Part shown: positions 9,311-20,468 of the stretch, piece by piece | How the letters are laid out: each line of letters begins with the position of its first letter | Position numbering within the stretch: the first letter of the stretch is position 1 | DNA from: Stagonosporopsis chrysanthemi | Taxonomy: Eukaryota; Ascomycota; Dothideomycetes; Pleosporales; Didymellaceae | Direction of reading: 5' to 3' | DNA: 52,873 bases | Assembly (NCBI GenBank): GCA_022560025.1 | Contig: JAFISE010000194.1 | Coordinates: 1 to 52,873, forward strand | The notes under the pieces: model-generated | What the model was told of the DNA's origin: nothing | What the model saw: the letters and a program-made list of their open reading frames with translations, nothing else | The model's database searches: none | Position numbers and translations under genes: made by a program

Positions 9311-10303
9311 TTACAAGAAAGCAGCAAGGGCACCGACAACGGCGAGAAGGCCGACACCAGCCTGGGCAGCAGCGCCAGTGAACTCAGGCTGTGATAGCAT
9401 TAGACTAAAGGCTTTGGATCATTGGACGGTGGATGACTTACAGTAGCGGGCTTAGTGGAGGTAGGGTAAGCGCCAGTAGCTGTTCCCTGAGGAGCGGAAG
9501 AGTGGGGAGCAGTAACGTTCTTGGATGGGTAAGGGGCCGGGATGTGAGTGGGCACAGCGGGGACAGTGACGCTGTAAACGGGGGCAGAAGAAGGCTTCTG
9601 GGCCTCGGGGGTCTGTGTGGTCTTGATGACGACGGTGGAGTAAGAGGAAATCTGTTGTTGATTAGCATTCTTCGTGCAACTCCCAATTTGAGTCAAGTTC
9701 TTACGGTCAGGGTCGTAGCGCTGGATACAGTGTATGTATTCTCCTCGTAAGTGACAACCGTGGGAGTTGGGCAGACAAACGTGGTTTCCGGGACAACTTT
9801 GGTGGAGGTGACCTGATGAGGCGTCAGTTTCATGTCTTTGCAATTGTATTCCCCAAAAGCCCCGTCTGATGCCGAGCCATCTGCCAATCTCCACTGAGCA
9901 TCTCTCCTGGTCTTCAAGACCGCAAGATGGCAGACCTAAACTCATTGCTGCTCCCGCTCTGTTCCAACGGGCTCCGGATGAGGTTATAACTTACCGGGTA
10001 CTCCTCGTACCTGACGGAGGAAGAAGAAGCCGGGTATTCAGCCGAGTAAACGGGAGTAGAGGCAGCGTAGTAGGCAGAGCTCGAGGAAGACGAGATCGGG
10101 TACTCCTCGTACTTGACGCTGGACGAAGAAGCAACTTCGTAAACGGCGGAAGAAGACGAGGCAGGGTATTCAGCGTCATAAGCGGGGGCGCTGGAAGTCT
10201 CTGCTGGATAGGCCTCGTAAACGGGAGCCGATGAAGATTCAACGGGATAGACGGCAGCGGCGGAGGCAGCGCCAATGAGGGCAACAACAGCGAAAGAACG
10301 CAT
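9311..10303 (-). CDS. GPI-anchored Ser/Thr/Tyr-rich cell-wall protein, four exons, 234 aa
   Basis: Exons 10303-9995, 9812-9705, 9651-9442 and 9388-9311 all join in phase 0. The introns (182, 53 and 53 bp) start GTAAG and end CAG, with CTGAC/CTAAT-type branch sites. The protein opens with a signal peptide (MRSFAVVALIGAASAAAVYP). A low-complexity region follows with repeated YPxxSSS and YEEYP motifs. Next is VCPTPTVVTYEENTYTV, a motif type common in fungal GPI wall proteins, then a Pro/Ser/Thr-rich stalk. The C-terminus PEFTGAAAQAGVGLLAVVGA is small then hydrophobic, as a GPI signal requires. It is inferred to sit on the plasma membrane or wall, O-glycosylated. Intron 1 is long and might contain a small extra exon. 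Confidence 0.82.
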
Positions 10304-10461
10304 CTTGATTGTTTGGGTGGGTATTAGGTACGTTGGTATTAAGTACGGGCGTTGGAGGTCGTAGAAATGAGTGAAATCGGAGATATCCGGTGTATTAGTG
10401 TAGTGAGTGTGGGTGAAGAAGAAAAGCCATGGTGAGGCACTGGGAAAGCTACTTTATAGGG
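10304..10461 (-). promoter_or_regulatory. Likely promoter and leader of the wall-protein gene
   Basis: On the minus strand a CCTATAAAGTAG box sits near 10460-10449, about 150 bp upstream of the ATG. A CT/CAC-rich leader follows, typical of well-expressed fungal genes. No mapped start site is available. Confidence 0.5.
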
Positions 10462-11966
10462 ACCAGTACACGAGCTGACCAAGAGAGCCGCGATGGACTG
10501 ACAGGGGCTCACATCGATAGTAGCATCCACCAGCGAGTATCTGGAGAAGCTGGCCCGTGGTGGCGGTCTAGTGTGTACGGTAAAGGGGGTATCGTTGCCG
10601 GGCAGTTTCGATAAGGCTGGCCGTGGGAGCGCGTTTATTGATGGAAGGTGACTTGGCCAATCAGAATACGAAGAGGCGCAACCAAACGAGATGAACGACC
10701 AATTTCCCCTGCCAAGGTTACCTCAGTCCGCTTCTTCACCTAACCAGTTTGGTCTTGAAGTAAGTTAGTGCAAGTGTTATTATCCTCAACAACAGCGTGC
10801 ACAACCGCCGGCTGAACGTGCACAAAGAGGATCTCGAAGCCATGAGTGCGAAGTGCAGAGTGGTCGCACGACCGTCAGCAAAGGTTCGGAAATAGAAGGA
10901 AGGCTTCTAAATCCCAACACCCTCTTGCTTCAAAATGGTCGCTCCCCAAAGCGTGCGTTGACGCCTTGGCCTCTTACAAAGAGGGCCGTGATGAACGGGT
11001 TCCCCAATGCACGTGGATCATCTCATTGTGATTGAGTGCAATTGGCAGTGTCCTTGCACACAAAAATAGCCGGGTTTCAATGGTGGATTCATGAAAGGGC
11101 GGTCTCCCGACGCATTGAAGAGTTGCTGGTCAAGGCGGAGGTGGGTACTACGGGTTCCTGCGCTGTTGTGTCTGGAACCCCAACTAAGATCTGATGGGGG
11201 GCCGAACGCCGAGGACCGCTGTGCAGTCGAACCGCGATTGATGGATGGGTGATGACCTTGGTCTCACCAGAGGACTACATCGATTGGCATGGGTAGCACC
11301 AAGATGTAGATGGGAAATTGTTCAATGTTCAGCTCGAGGCTGCGTGTAGCCCCTGGCCAGGCAAACTTCGCTGCTTGATTGGTCACGATGAATTCGGCTC
11401 GATCGAAATGTGTCTCATCCGCGCCCATCAGCATCTCCCTATTGTGGTATCGTTCGAAATCCTTACGCGTGCGAGGTGACGGGCTGCAGCGCCACGTTTT
11501 TATCGCGCGCGTCGCATCAATTCCATTGACGGGAGCGAAATGAGCTGTCACCAACACGAGCGACATTCCGCTTATTGTCTGCCGAAAATGGCCATAACTC
11601 CCGTGTTAACCTTAGGTCCTCCGAGCCATGTCTACGAGCTTTTTTTCATCGTATGAGGGTTTTGACTTGCGCTGATGCTGTTGTTCTCAAGATTGTGCGC
11701 GAAGTTTTGGCGATTGCTGGTGCCAAGCCCACAAAGTTTCCAGCGTGCGCTTTCCTTCCATCTGCACTACACGCCGACCTCTTCGAATCCTCTAGTGCAC
11801 AAATGCACTGAACACACAGGATGTGCTACTGATCCAAACACTACATCATTACGAGACAGACGGTGTTGACAACCCAATACCTCTGTGATTACTTAACCAG
11901 CGCAACGTATTGCAAGGCCTGCATTGACCTCCTCGTACATCGCAGAACCAACAGCGGGCACTCAGC
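10462..11966. other. Gene-poor stretch with one doubtful minus-strand ORF (11264-11566)
   Basis: The only frame of note is minus 11566-11264 (100 aa, MSLVLVTAHFAPVNGIDATR...). No domain is recognised and it may be chance. The last few hundred bases probably contain the promoter of the SET-domain gene. I see no RNA gene or repeat. Confidence 0.35.
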
Positions 11967-12566
11967 ATGCAAGGCAACACACCAAAACACTGGCCTGAAG
12001 GCACCAAGTATCTACGTGCTCCTTCTTACTCAAAGAAGCTCACCAAAGACAAATTGGACACCCTCCTCCTTTCGAAAGCAGGTCTGTCGTCAATGGACTC
12101 AGTGTTAACGACAAAAGGCCCTTATACAAACGTGAGGATTACGCCAATAACGAGTACGTCGCATCCAGCGTATGGACAGTATGGGCTCTTTGCAACGCAA
12201 CATCTGCTGCCAGACACTCTCATACTCCCCTATCTAGGATATGTTCATGATCAATCTGATCTAGATGAGACGTCAGACTACGATCTTTCGCTTGACCGGG
12301 AGCTGGATATCGGAGTTGATGCCTCGAAGATGGGTAACGAGGCAAGATTCATTAACGATTATCGAGGCATCTCTACGGGACCAAACGTCGAATTCCGTGA
12401 CATGTTGGTAGATGTTGGATTCGGCATTCTAGAAAAGAGGATGGGCATCTTCGTACTCAGTGTTGGGAAAAGTGGGAAGAGAGCGAGGGGTATCGGACGT
12501 GATGAAGAGATTCTCCTGAGCTACGGAAAAGGCTTTTGGGCCGGGCGCCAGTCAGCAGCAGGATGA
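11967..12566 (+). CDS. Small SET-domain protein (putative lysine methyltransferase), 199 aa
   Basis: This single exon contains a compact SET domain from about residue 52 to 191. GQYGLFATQHLLPDTLILPY (70-89) is the N-terminal SET strand region. NEARFINDYRG (124-134) followed by PNVEF is the N-x-x-R-F-I-N-D S-adenosylmethionine-binding/pseudoknot segment. DEEILLSYGKGFW (179-191) is the E-x-L-x-x-Y-G motif with the catalytic-type tyrosine. The 50-residue N-terminus is basic and unstructured-looking. There is no zinc-rich pre-SET or post-SET cysteine cluster, so a non-classical histone or non-histone substrate is more likely. The start at 11967 is the first Met; shorter starts would still keep the domain. 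Confidence 0.85.
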   Translation: MQGNTPKHWPEGTKYLRAPSYSKKLTKDKLDTLLLSKAGLSSMDSVLTTKGPYTNVRITPITSTSHPAYGQYGLFATQHLLPDTLILPYLGYVHDQSDLDETSDYDLSLDRELDIGVDASKMGNEARFINDYRGISTGPNVEFRDMLVDVGFGILEKRMGIFVLSVGKSGKRARGIGRDEEILLSYGKGFWAGRQSAAG

Positions 12567-14198
12567 GGGTCAAGATGACAAACACAACTACCATTACCCT
12601 CGGTGCCAGGCCCTTCCGACGCTGCACTCTTATACACACCCATCGCGCTTCCACATGCTGGGGTCGTGCATGTGTTGTTAGCACTCTCCATATACACAAC
12701 GTTCGATCGCATACTGCGGCCTCCAACCGTCAATGAAGGACTTGATCACACCACTATCAACGTGGATCACGGTTGTGAGACGAGATTCTCAATGATGTTG
12801 CGGTGCATCAGAGCGCTGGCTCTGTTCCGAGCGAGAATCGATGCACTAATCACAATTACATCTCTGCTTGCACAGCGCCCTCGTCTCCTCCATGTTTTTG
12901 TAAAGCGAACTACCAAACCTTGGTAGTATGTCGACCCACAGATAACCAGTCATCCTGTTCTAGACCACCGTTAAGAATGCCGCGCGTAATAATACTGAGT
13001 GGTCACCAGAGCTTGTCGCGCCTGACCCAGCCGTATACGATATTCAACTACAGAGGTTAGTGGCCACGTCAGGGGTCAGGAACGAGCTGGATATGGCCTT
13101 GCTTTCCTTAGTTGTGGCGCCAGAAGCGATGATCTCAGGACTCAGCCAATCAGGGGCTGTGTGTCTGGTGGCACCCAGACGTGGAACTTGGTCACCGCCA
13201 CCACTTTGGCTATTGAAATAATTCGCGAGGCGTCCCACGTGGTGGCACGCAGCACGTTGGATAAAGTTGGCTTGAGTCGAGTGTGACGTCGGAGGGTTGG
13301 AATTTCTGTTCAGCTGCACGCAGAGTTTGTTGCACTGTGTCGAAGTAAGCACCCCAGACTCCCGTCATACATAGGGCATAAGATGCCATTCTTGCCCAAG
13401 GACGGTAATTGCAAACCCCTGCTGATGGCAAAGTGAAAATGCAAATGCGATAACGAGTCTCCTCAGGGTGAGCTCGTGTAGGGAGGAGGTTCGTCATGTT
13501 GCACGCCTGCAGGTACAAGAGCTCGATCACACCAATACCGATTTTCAGGGACACGCTTCTGGCGGAAGGCGTCGATCGCGAGTCTGTCCCGATTCCTGAA
13601 CCTTTTCGTTACCCTCCACCAGTGACGTTGTGTGGGTTTCATGAGCACGGTCCACCCTCGCAAGGACATCGATCGACAAAGGGAGCCTGCTTCTGCCAAT
13701 CAGCGTTCTGGATATGTCTCATCAGAGCTTCCAGGTAAGCGTAAACGTTCAGAAGGGATGTCCAAGCTCAAGGCGGGTACGCGGCCGGTTTCAACTTTAG
13801 GTTCATCGCAATGATTCCACGTCATGGCATTTACAAAGTGAAAATATGCATTTCATGGCTAGCATACAAAAGAATCTCAAGTCTTACCTTCAGGGCACAA
13901 CAGCAGTCACTCCGCTACTGCACGTTAAACTTTGACGCTTGAGCCCTCCTGCAGCATACCTGGATCCATCTCACCTAACGTAATCACACCACCAATCAGT
14001 CAATCACACAAACTCGCTCAGCCGTTGCCGCAAGCGTTGCGTTGCCCTGCTCCAACCGCACCAGACTACGCCGAAGGCTAACGCTTTTAAGCCGGCCCCA
14101 AATTTGACTTATAACCGTCCCCGCTCCAGCTGGACCACACCACAATTGTTCGAAACGATTTGGAAATATTGAACGCAGTCAACATTTATAACTTTGCA
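12567..14198. other. Gene-poor stretch; promoter of the next gene at its right end
   Basis: Overlapping short frames on both strands around 13210-13740 have no recognisable domain and contradict each other, so none is called. The last 150 bases, with CACACCACAATTG and a CAACA-rich leader, are likely the promoter of the 14199 gene. Confidence 0.4.
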
Positions 14199-14761
14199 AT
14201 GACACCCTCGACCAGACCCACGTTGAGCAGAGTAAGTCTCTCTGATTCAACACATGACTGTCACTAACAAGGACACAGAACGAGTCCATGCAGAAGTACA
14301 TCCTGCTCGCAGCCCAGAAAGAAGCGCTTCAACGCCGAATATCTATGTCAATTCCTTTTAGCTTACCCATGTCGACCTCTTCACCCGAGTTTCAGTCTCT
14401 GTCGTCGTCACCCTCATCCCCCACAGACTACACTTCGACATGCCCTACCGCCACTGAGCCTGTGCCTACACGACCAGATGCGACTGGGCAATCCAGTGTG
14501 GACGATATGCATACCGATGAATTGCATAAACTCTACGAAATCAATCAACAGATCGTCGCAACACTCATGGAACTTTTGAACACCGAGGCCGTCAAGACAG
14601 ACCCGAAGTATCGATCCTTCATACAGGAGAAGCTCATGGAGTCAGAGCATCAAATCCGCCGACAGAGACGTCGACAGTCGTCTCACGCAGAGCGAGAGTA
14701 TGCGACTTCCATTGCTCATCATCTGGAATTCGGTTTGAACACATCGAAGACTTGGGCCTAA
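14199..14761 (+). CDS. Conserved-looking hypothetical protein, two exons, 171 aa
   Basis: Exon 1 (14199-14231) encodes MTPSTRPTLSR. A 47-bp intron (14232-14278; GTAAGT, branch CACTAAC, acceptor CACAG) joins in phase 0 to exon 2 (14279-14761), which opens NESMQKYILLAAQKEALQRR. A Ser/Thr/Pro-rich middle (STSSPEFQSLSSSPSSP) follows. The second half is helical, with ELHKLYEINQQIVATLMELL and an Arg/Gln-rich HQIRRQRRRQSSH patch that could act as a nuclear or nucleic-acid contact. The clean intron and codon use argue for a real gene. I do not recognise the family. Confidence 0.7.
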
Positions 14762-15254
14762 AGTCAGCCCATTTGGAGAATGTGTAAATCAATTGTTCTG
14801 GAACCTTGCTTTTTGGGTGGCACTGTCTACGGCGTTAAGGTCATTCTGAGATGAAGTGCTCAGATCAGAGACTCAACAACAAAAATGATACCCTATGCAT
14901 ACGCATGCATTGTTCGAGATTTGGCGTTGCAAAGTCAATGTATTTCATAGCTATGTATTACTACTCACGAACGGAGTAATGGAGCATTCTCAAAGTTTGT
15001 ACAGTGCCATCTAGTTGCGGTTGTGATTACTTCGACCAAAATGGCCTCGTCGTCTCGCATGTCCACCTTCCCTTCGTGATCACAATGTCCAAATACGACA
15101 TCAGATACGAAGCGTAGAAACGTTCTAGGCGCGTCTGTCATTTTGGCGGTTCCGACCTACCCATGACCCCTGTCAGAACCACCCTCAATCCACACTTTGC
15201 ACCCGCACACGGAAGCGTCAAAGAGGGAAAATTTGACAACGGTCTGATATCACA
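14762..15254. other. Intergenic stretch with no gene seen
   Basis: No coding frame, repeat or RNA gene is supported here. Confidence 0.4.
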
Positions 15255-15800
15255 ATGAAGTCAGGTTACGCTCCCACTCCGCTCCACTCTACGCCGATCT
15301 TTTGTCCTCCAAGAAATCATCGGTACAGCTCGGAGGAGGGCCTTGTTGTCCTTCTCGAATTTGCTGTATGCGCTTGCTACAGTGTCATACCTGGATCATT
15401 TGGGTACTCTGCCCGGCACGCATCGTCGATGCCATCCCCGGATTGTGGCTTGCTTATCGGCGTGACATCATTCCTTGGATTGCACCACCAGCGACTCGAC
15501 ACACCCAACAATGTGTTCCGGCACACCATGATCATTCTATCCAAGCTTGAACGCGGGCTGCCCAACAGCAAGAGCGGAGTACTCGCTCGGAAGCGAAAAC
15601 AACGTTGCTGCTGGCTTGCTGAGTGCAGAGATCGACCCAATCGACACAACCCCTCACTTGAGGTGATCCTTGCACGGTTGCACCCTTACGACTGGGAAGG
15701 ATGTCCCATGTGCGTGGCGAAGCAGCTGCAGGGACCCTCTGGATTCTGGAAAGTGCAGTGCCAGCTCGTTCCACACGCGCACGTGAAGCGTATCGTGTGA
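15255..15800 (+). CDS. Doubtful hypothetical ORF, 181 aa
   Basis: This is the longest frame in the last part of the normal-composition region. Its ATG context is favourable (ATCACAATGAAG) and its codon mix is plausible. The product starts MKSGYAPTPLHSTPIF, is fairly Cys-rich with a KRKQRCCWLAEC patch, and shows no domain, signal peptide or clear membrane helix. A sizeable frame also exists on the opposite strand (15532-15846). It could be a young gene, a decayed gene or chance. Confidence 0.3.
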   Translation: MKSGYAPTPLHSTPIFCPPRNHRYSSEEGLVVLLEFAVCACYSVIPGSFGYSARHASSMPSPDCGLLIGVTSFLGLHHQRLDTPNNVFRHTMIILSKLERGLPNSKSGVLARKRKQRCCWLAECRDRPNRHNPSLEVILARLHPYDWEGCPMCVAKQLQGPSGFWKVQCQLVPHAHVKRIV

Positions 15801-17130
15801 CTGTCGCTGGCAAGAGGCTGGTTACACGCCGAGGATGGACATCCACGACTCACCTCCTTTGCACTCGCCCGGCTTTTGCGAACAAGGGCCGAGGCGGAGA
15901 GAACCTCGAACTTTATCTATCCATAGTTGATGGGTTGCTTTACACTCCGAGCTAACGGGTCCTCCCAGGCGAGCACATTAATTAATGCTCTCCTAAACTG
16001 GCTACTGACACCGACTTCGTTTCGCTCCGTGCCACTCGGAAGGTGTCGGTTCTGCATGCTCCTTGCAAACTGTATGCACTCCGCGCAATCGTGCATATAT
16101 GAACAAGTGAACGAGCTTGTAGCCTTCGAGACGGACCGATCGTTGCATGTTGGAGGGCTTCAAAGACATGCCATCTGTTCTTGAGATCGTTTCATTACAT
16201 TAACCAAAGATGATAGTTCAGGTCACTGTTGCATCTTTTCGTTTGCAACCGCACGAGATGGAGGCTAGAGGCCTCAAGCCTTTGATCCTGCACCTGCTAG
16301 AACCGAATAGGGCTGCAAACAGCCTGAACAGATGTTGTAGATGTCGAGCACCAGCAACCGACGTATGACAGCAAGGGGCATCGCTCTTTGTCAAGCTGAA
16401 ATGATCTTACAGGTTGGAACGGATGCCTAGCCGTGCAACGAACCTTTGTGCGGGCCGACTGAACCTGGCCGCTGTGTAAGAAGCTCCCGGGCCGAGAGTA
16501 GTCCTTGGGACTTTCGGTTTGTTGCAGCAGAGTACCAGACTCTCTCTGGCACAGCCGTCCATTGTTCTTTTAGCCGCGAGGCGGACGCTGTGTGTCAGTT
16601 TGACCGTGATACTTTCCGTGCAATTATGCTTACCTTCATACCAGGGTCAAGATGTTCAACGTCATCCTTGTTGTCAAGCACATGATCGAATGTGTGGTGA
16701 TTGTCTCAATTCAGAGTCTCAACACATCGTTGCCTGGTTTGTTTGCGTGCGTTGTATAACGGTTTTCAGAATACCTTGTGCACACGTGACTTCTAAGAGG
16801 ACCCCCCAATTTACAGATGTGTACTACGCAAAGACAAGTGCAAAGGCTGCAAATCCTAGTAGAAGTGCAAAAATTTGTATTACAAGGGTAGTGCCTGAGC
16901 GGGTTTAAAAAACGAGGTGCCCTACACAGTACAGAGGCGTCTGGAGGTTTCTGAATATTCGCCACCTACATCTAACAGGTTCTATTGTTGCATTTGGGAT
17001 CAACACTACATTCGTATTTCCAGCCCGCTTACGCACTACCCTTGTATCATTTGTATAATCTCGTACAGAAATTAGTGTTAGAGACAAGCTTGAGCCGCTA
17101 AGCCAAACAAGTACTAAAAAGGTCAACAGT
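15801..17130. other. Gene-poor transition zone next to the AT-rich block
   Basis: Composition is still near normal but no frame is convincing. It holds one copy of the GGTTTTCAGAATACC...CACGTGAC motif (16761-16790). Confidence 0.4.
16761..16790 (+). repeat. Dispersed 30-bp motif copy
   Basis: GGTTTTCAGAATACCTTGTG followed by CACACGTGAC. It recurs inverted at 44393-44423 almost base for base, and in a diverged form at 3131-3161. The copies sit in unrelated flanks. Confidence 0.6.
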
Positions 17131-17345
17131 TGTTAAAGACTGTGGGTAGTTCACTAGGTAGCAGAGAGATAGCAGTATACAGATGTGTAGATTGATCGGA
17201 CCTCTAAGGTGCCCTAGGAGCGCCTTAGGCCTCCTAAGTAGGCCTTACGACCTCTACCGAGGTCCTTGGGGCCTACACCGCTCTTTCGGGTGCGGCCGGG
17301 CAGCCCAAGGGGCCGCCCAGAGCCGGCCACAGGGCAACCGTGACA
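17131..17345. mobile_element. Solo LTR, 215 bp, un-mutated, with 5-bp target duplication
   Basis: The element begins TGTTAAAG, ends CCGTGACA, and is flanked on both sides by ACAGT (17126-17130 and 17346-17350). It is GC-rich, keeps TCA/CCA/TGG triplets and contains short inverted runs such as GGCCGGG/CCGCCC. TG...CA ends plus a perfect duplication support an LTR left after recombination. It is shorter than the usual RIP size threshold, which could explain why it escaped mutation. It sits exactly at the composition boundary. Confidence 0.8.
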
Positions 17346-17465
17346 ACAGTACCGCATATCTTCTTATTGATTGCCTACACTATTCCAATTAGAAGGTCTC
17401 TAAGCTATTTATTAGATAAAAAGTACAGAGTACTGTATATACTAAGCTATTAAAACACTATTACA

Positions 17466-17540
17466 TAGGCTAGTAAAAAGATTAAGGTTAAGTTAGAGAT
17501 TTAGAGTTAGATTAAAGTTATGCTCTATAAAAAAGTAGAA
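17466..17540 (+). mobile_element. Fragment of the TAGGCTGGCAAA (hAT-like) MITE family
   Basis: It starts TAGGCTAGTAAAAAGATTAA followed by TTAGAG/TTAGAT repeats, the mutated form of the terminus seen at 20032 and 41730. The other end is not found. The right boundary is approximate. Confidence 0.45.
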
Positions 17541-17859
17541 GATTTTAGAATTTATTACTTTACGTATCTACAATATAAATTGTTATAGTTGTTAGCCATA
17601 CTAGAAAATAGTAGTAAAGAAGTTAATTAGAGTTATTATATATTTTTCTTTAATTTAAACTCTTATATAGCCTAGTAGTCTATATAATAGTACTTTAATA
17701 GATAGTATTAAGATTATACTTTAAATAAAGCTTATAAGCACTATTTAAGTAGTTCTAAAGAATAAACATAGTAATAAAAAGTTTACTAGAGCTAGTAGTA
17801 AAGAGAATAGAAATAATCTAGTAATCTTAAAAGCAAAGAGTAATATTAAGTAGTATAGA

Positions 17860-18360
17860 GTAGACTATCTAGCTTAAAGGTTGAATAAATATCTAACAAC
17901 TAAGATTATTATTTAGATTAAATATAAACTTTAATATTAATACTTTTATAAGACTATATACTTAGAATTTAGATAGTAAAAGTAGTAGCTTACTAAGCTT
18001 GATATAAGCTATATAAACTCTATATATAAAATCTACTTAGCTTAACTACTAAGAGAAAAGTTAATTATATAGTATATAATTAACTATACTATAACTATAC
18101 TATTTAAAAGAGCTTATAGAATTAGTTTACTAAGTATATTAGGAATTACAAAGTACAAGTATTTCGTTAGCTAATATAAAAAGATCTTAAAAAAATCTTG
18201 TTTTCTATAGATTTATTCTAAGTCCATTAGTACACTTTATAAGTATAACTCTACTACTACTTTAGTATCTTACACTAGTATTATATCTTCTATATTTAAG
18301 AAATCTCTATATTATAGTATAAAGATCTATTACTATAATACTATTACTTTACTTTAGCTA
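17860..18360 (+). repeat. Direct repeat of 38905-39390
   Basis: About 480 bp, including CTAGCTTAAAGGTT-AA, ATCTAACAACT-AGATTATT and GTAGTAGCTTACTAAGCTT, occur in the same order at 38905-39390 with mostly transition differences. Here the block leads into the Fot1-like transposase; there it does not, so it may be the element's 5' region or a separate repeat. Confidence 0.7.
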
Positions 18361-19840
18361 AATATATAAAGATTTAGCCTCTAGCTAGTAGATATAGCTA
18401 CTATAGCTAACTCTCTGTATGCTAAGCGTGATCTAGGCTCTAATAGTATAAACTAGCCTAGTATATTTGTAAAGCACTAGCTAGAGCTTAAAGTAAAGTT
18501 TAATTATAGATAAAACTATAAGTAAGCTTTTTTTAAAGATTTAGAGGTTACATAGAGCTAGTTTAGCCTAGTAGCTAATATAAAAGCTAAGTGTAGTCTC
18601 TAAAATAACAATATCTATAAATTTAATAAAATAGGCTTTATAATAAGCTAAATCTCTCTAGAAGTAGTTATTATAGCTTTAGAGAGACAAAGAAGGCTAA
18701 AGATAGTCTAGCAAGGCAACTAGAACTAGATAATAGTTATACAGAGTATTAATACAAAAGAATAGGCTATTCTACTCTTTATTATCTTTAAGGCATACTA
18801 CTCCTCTAGCTAGTATAAAAAGAAAGACCAGCTCTAAGATCAGGTAATTAGAGTCTCTAGTAATAGCTAGACGATTAATAGTCTTAGTCTTAAGTAGTTA
18901 AAGCACTTTAATATGTATACAAAGAAGTAAACTATAAGTACCTACTAACTACTAGTTATTAATAGCTTTACGAGCTAGAACTTGCTATAATTCTAGTAAT
19001 ACTATAAGAATAATAAGATTATTACTATATATTTACTGCTTTACTTATTACACTTCCTTTAGCAACTTAACATAGATTGTTTTACCTCTTTAAAGCAGGT
19101 ATATAGGTGCTAAGCTAAAATTCTTATATATAGCTAGATTAACTACTTTATAAAGAGTAAGTTCTTTTTATACAGTGAAGTAGCTTATAATATAGTATTT
19201 ACTTCTAGTAATATCTAAAGAGAGTTCTAAAGTACTAGATTAGTCTTGTTTAACTTAGAATAGGTTATTTTAACTCTTAATATAAAGCTTTAGACTCTAT
19301 TACTACTACTCTCTACTAATAGTAAGTTCTAGTAGTTATAAACCTCTAGTAATACTCTAGAATTTAGGTTATAATTAACTCTAATTTAAGAGAAGTATAG
19401 AAAGTAGTAAAGTAGCTTACTAAACTCTATTCTAAGTATACTTAAGCACTATACAAAGAGAAGATCAATTCTATCTTATAAGCTAGTTTTAGCTTAACAA
19501 GTAATTAGCAAGCTTTAAGGAGCTAATAAAGCTACTATACAATAAAAATTATATAAAAGAAAGTAAGTTTAGAGAAAAAAAACTCTAATAGTTAAAGATT
19601 AGTAGTAGCTAGCAGCTCTAAAGAAGTTAAGGGCGCGTAGCAATAAAAAGAAGCTAAAGAAGCAGGTATACACTTAAGAAAGTAAGCTAACCTAAAGGTA
19701 CTATAGAAAGTATAATTAAACTAGCTACAATATACAAATGTACAAGATTAATATCCAGTAGTCTCTGAATAATATTATATTACAACTAAAAGAGAGCTAA
19801 AATACACATGTGTTTAAGCTCTAAGTTAGCGTACTTAAGT
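17860..19840 (+). mobile_element. Dead pogo/Fot1-like DNA transposon (DDE transposase)
   Basis: Translating through the stops between about 18540 and 19480 recovers the Fot1/pogo transposase order: a GF..SQISLEVVITALERQR stretch, then IVQQGNQ, FIIFKAYY, LKHFNMYT, LLVINSF, YLLPYLLHFLQQLNI and FTSLKQVY. The last segments correspond to the family's 'LLDGH..H', 'LPPHSSHLLQPLDV' and 'F.PLK..Y' blocks. The Asp and His codons of the catalytic blocks are changed, as expected after C-to-T mutation. A Lys-rich C-terminal part runs to about 19.8 kb. The first 500 bp recur at 38905-39390. Terminal repeats were not resolved. It is inactive. Confidence 0.7.
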
Positions 19841-20031
19841 AGGCCTTTAGCAACTCTATAGTATATTATATACTATAGTCTGCTATATAGTACTAAATTA
19901 TAGTATTTTAGGCTATAATAAGTTAGGTTTTAATAGAGATTTAGTAAAATTAGCTTGCTTGCCTGTTAGCTTGCTTACTTGTAGAGTATGTTATAAAGTA
20001 ATTTAAAATTAAAGTTAAGTACTAATAGAAC

Positions 20032-20149
20032 TAGGCTAGTAAAAAGGTTATAGTTAGGTTAGAGTTAGGTTATGTTACGTAACTACCTAACTATAACCTA
20101 ACCTTAACTTAAGCTAGTAGCTGCTAAGAAAGTTAAGGTTAGGTTACTC
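20032..20149 (+). mobile_element. hAT-like MITE fragment cut by an LTR element
   Basis: TAGGCTAGTAAAAAGGTTAT followed by repeated GTTAGGTTA units. The inner sequence (GCTAGTAGCTGCTAAGAAAG) is the reverse complement of part of the MITE at 41283-41730. The fragment stops where the LTR at 20150 begins, so the LTR element inserted into it. Confidence 0.65.
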
Positions 20150-20468
20150 TATAAGAAGCGTGTTACTAAAAGCTATTACTAGTATAAACTAGATAAATTT
20201 AATAGAGAATAACTATAGTATAGTAGCCCTTTAATTATAAGAGCTGTAGCTAAGGCCTAGTAGGCTCTAGCTTTAGCTTGTAGAGTTTTTATACTCTGCT
20301 TTAGAAGTAAGATAGTTCTATAGCAGAGCCTCAGTAGGCTCTAGCTCTAGCTTACAGAGTTTTTATACTCTGCTTTAGAGGTAAGATAGTTCTATAGTAG
20401 AGCCTTAGTAAGTCTTATCCTAAGGCACGTAAGTGCTAAGGCGCTAGTTACAGGCCTAGCTTATTATA
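20150..20468 (+). repeat. LTR of family A with internal 74-bp tandem duplication
   Basis: The LTR begins TATAAGAAGCG (mutated TGTAAAGAG) and ends TTATTATA (mutated CTGTTACA). Two other copies (37318-37562, minus; 38638-38882, plus) are 245 bp. This one is 319 bp because the segment beginning AGTAGGCTCTAGCT is present twice (20259-20332 and 20333-20406). Confidence 0.8.

Noticed and set aside
13210..13740. Overlapping frames on both strands (78-114 aa)
   Set aside because: Mutually contradictory, no domains, and no convincing intron structure to join them.
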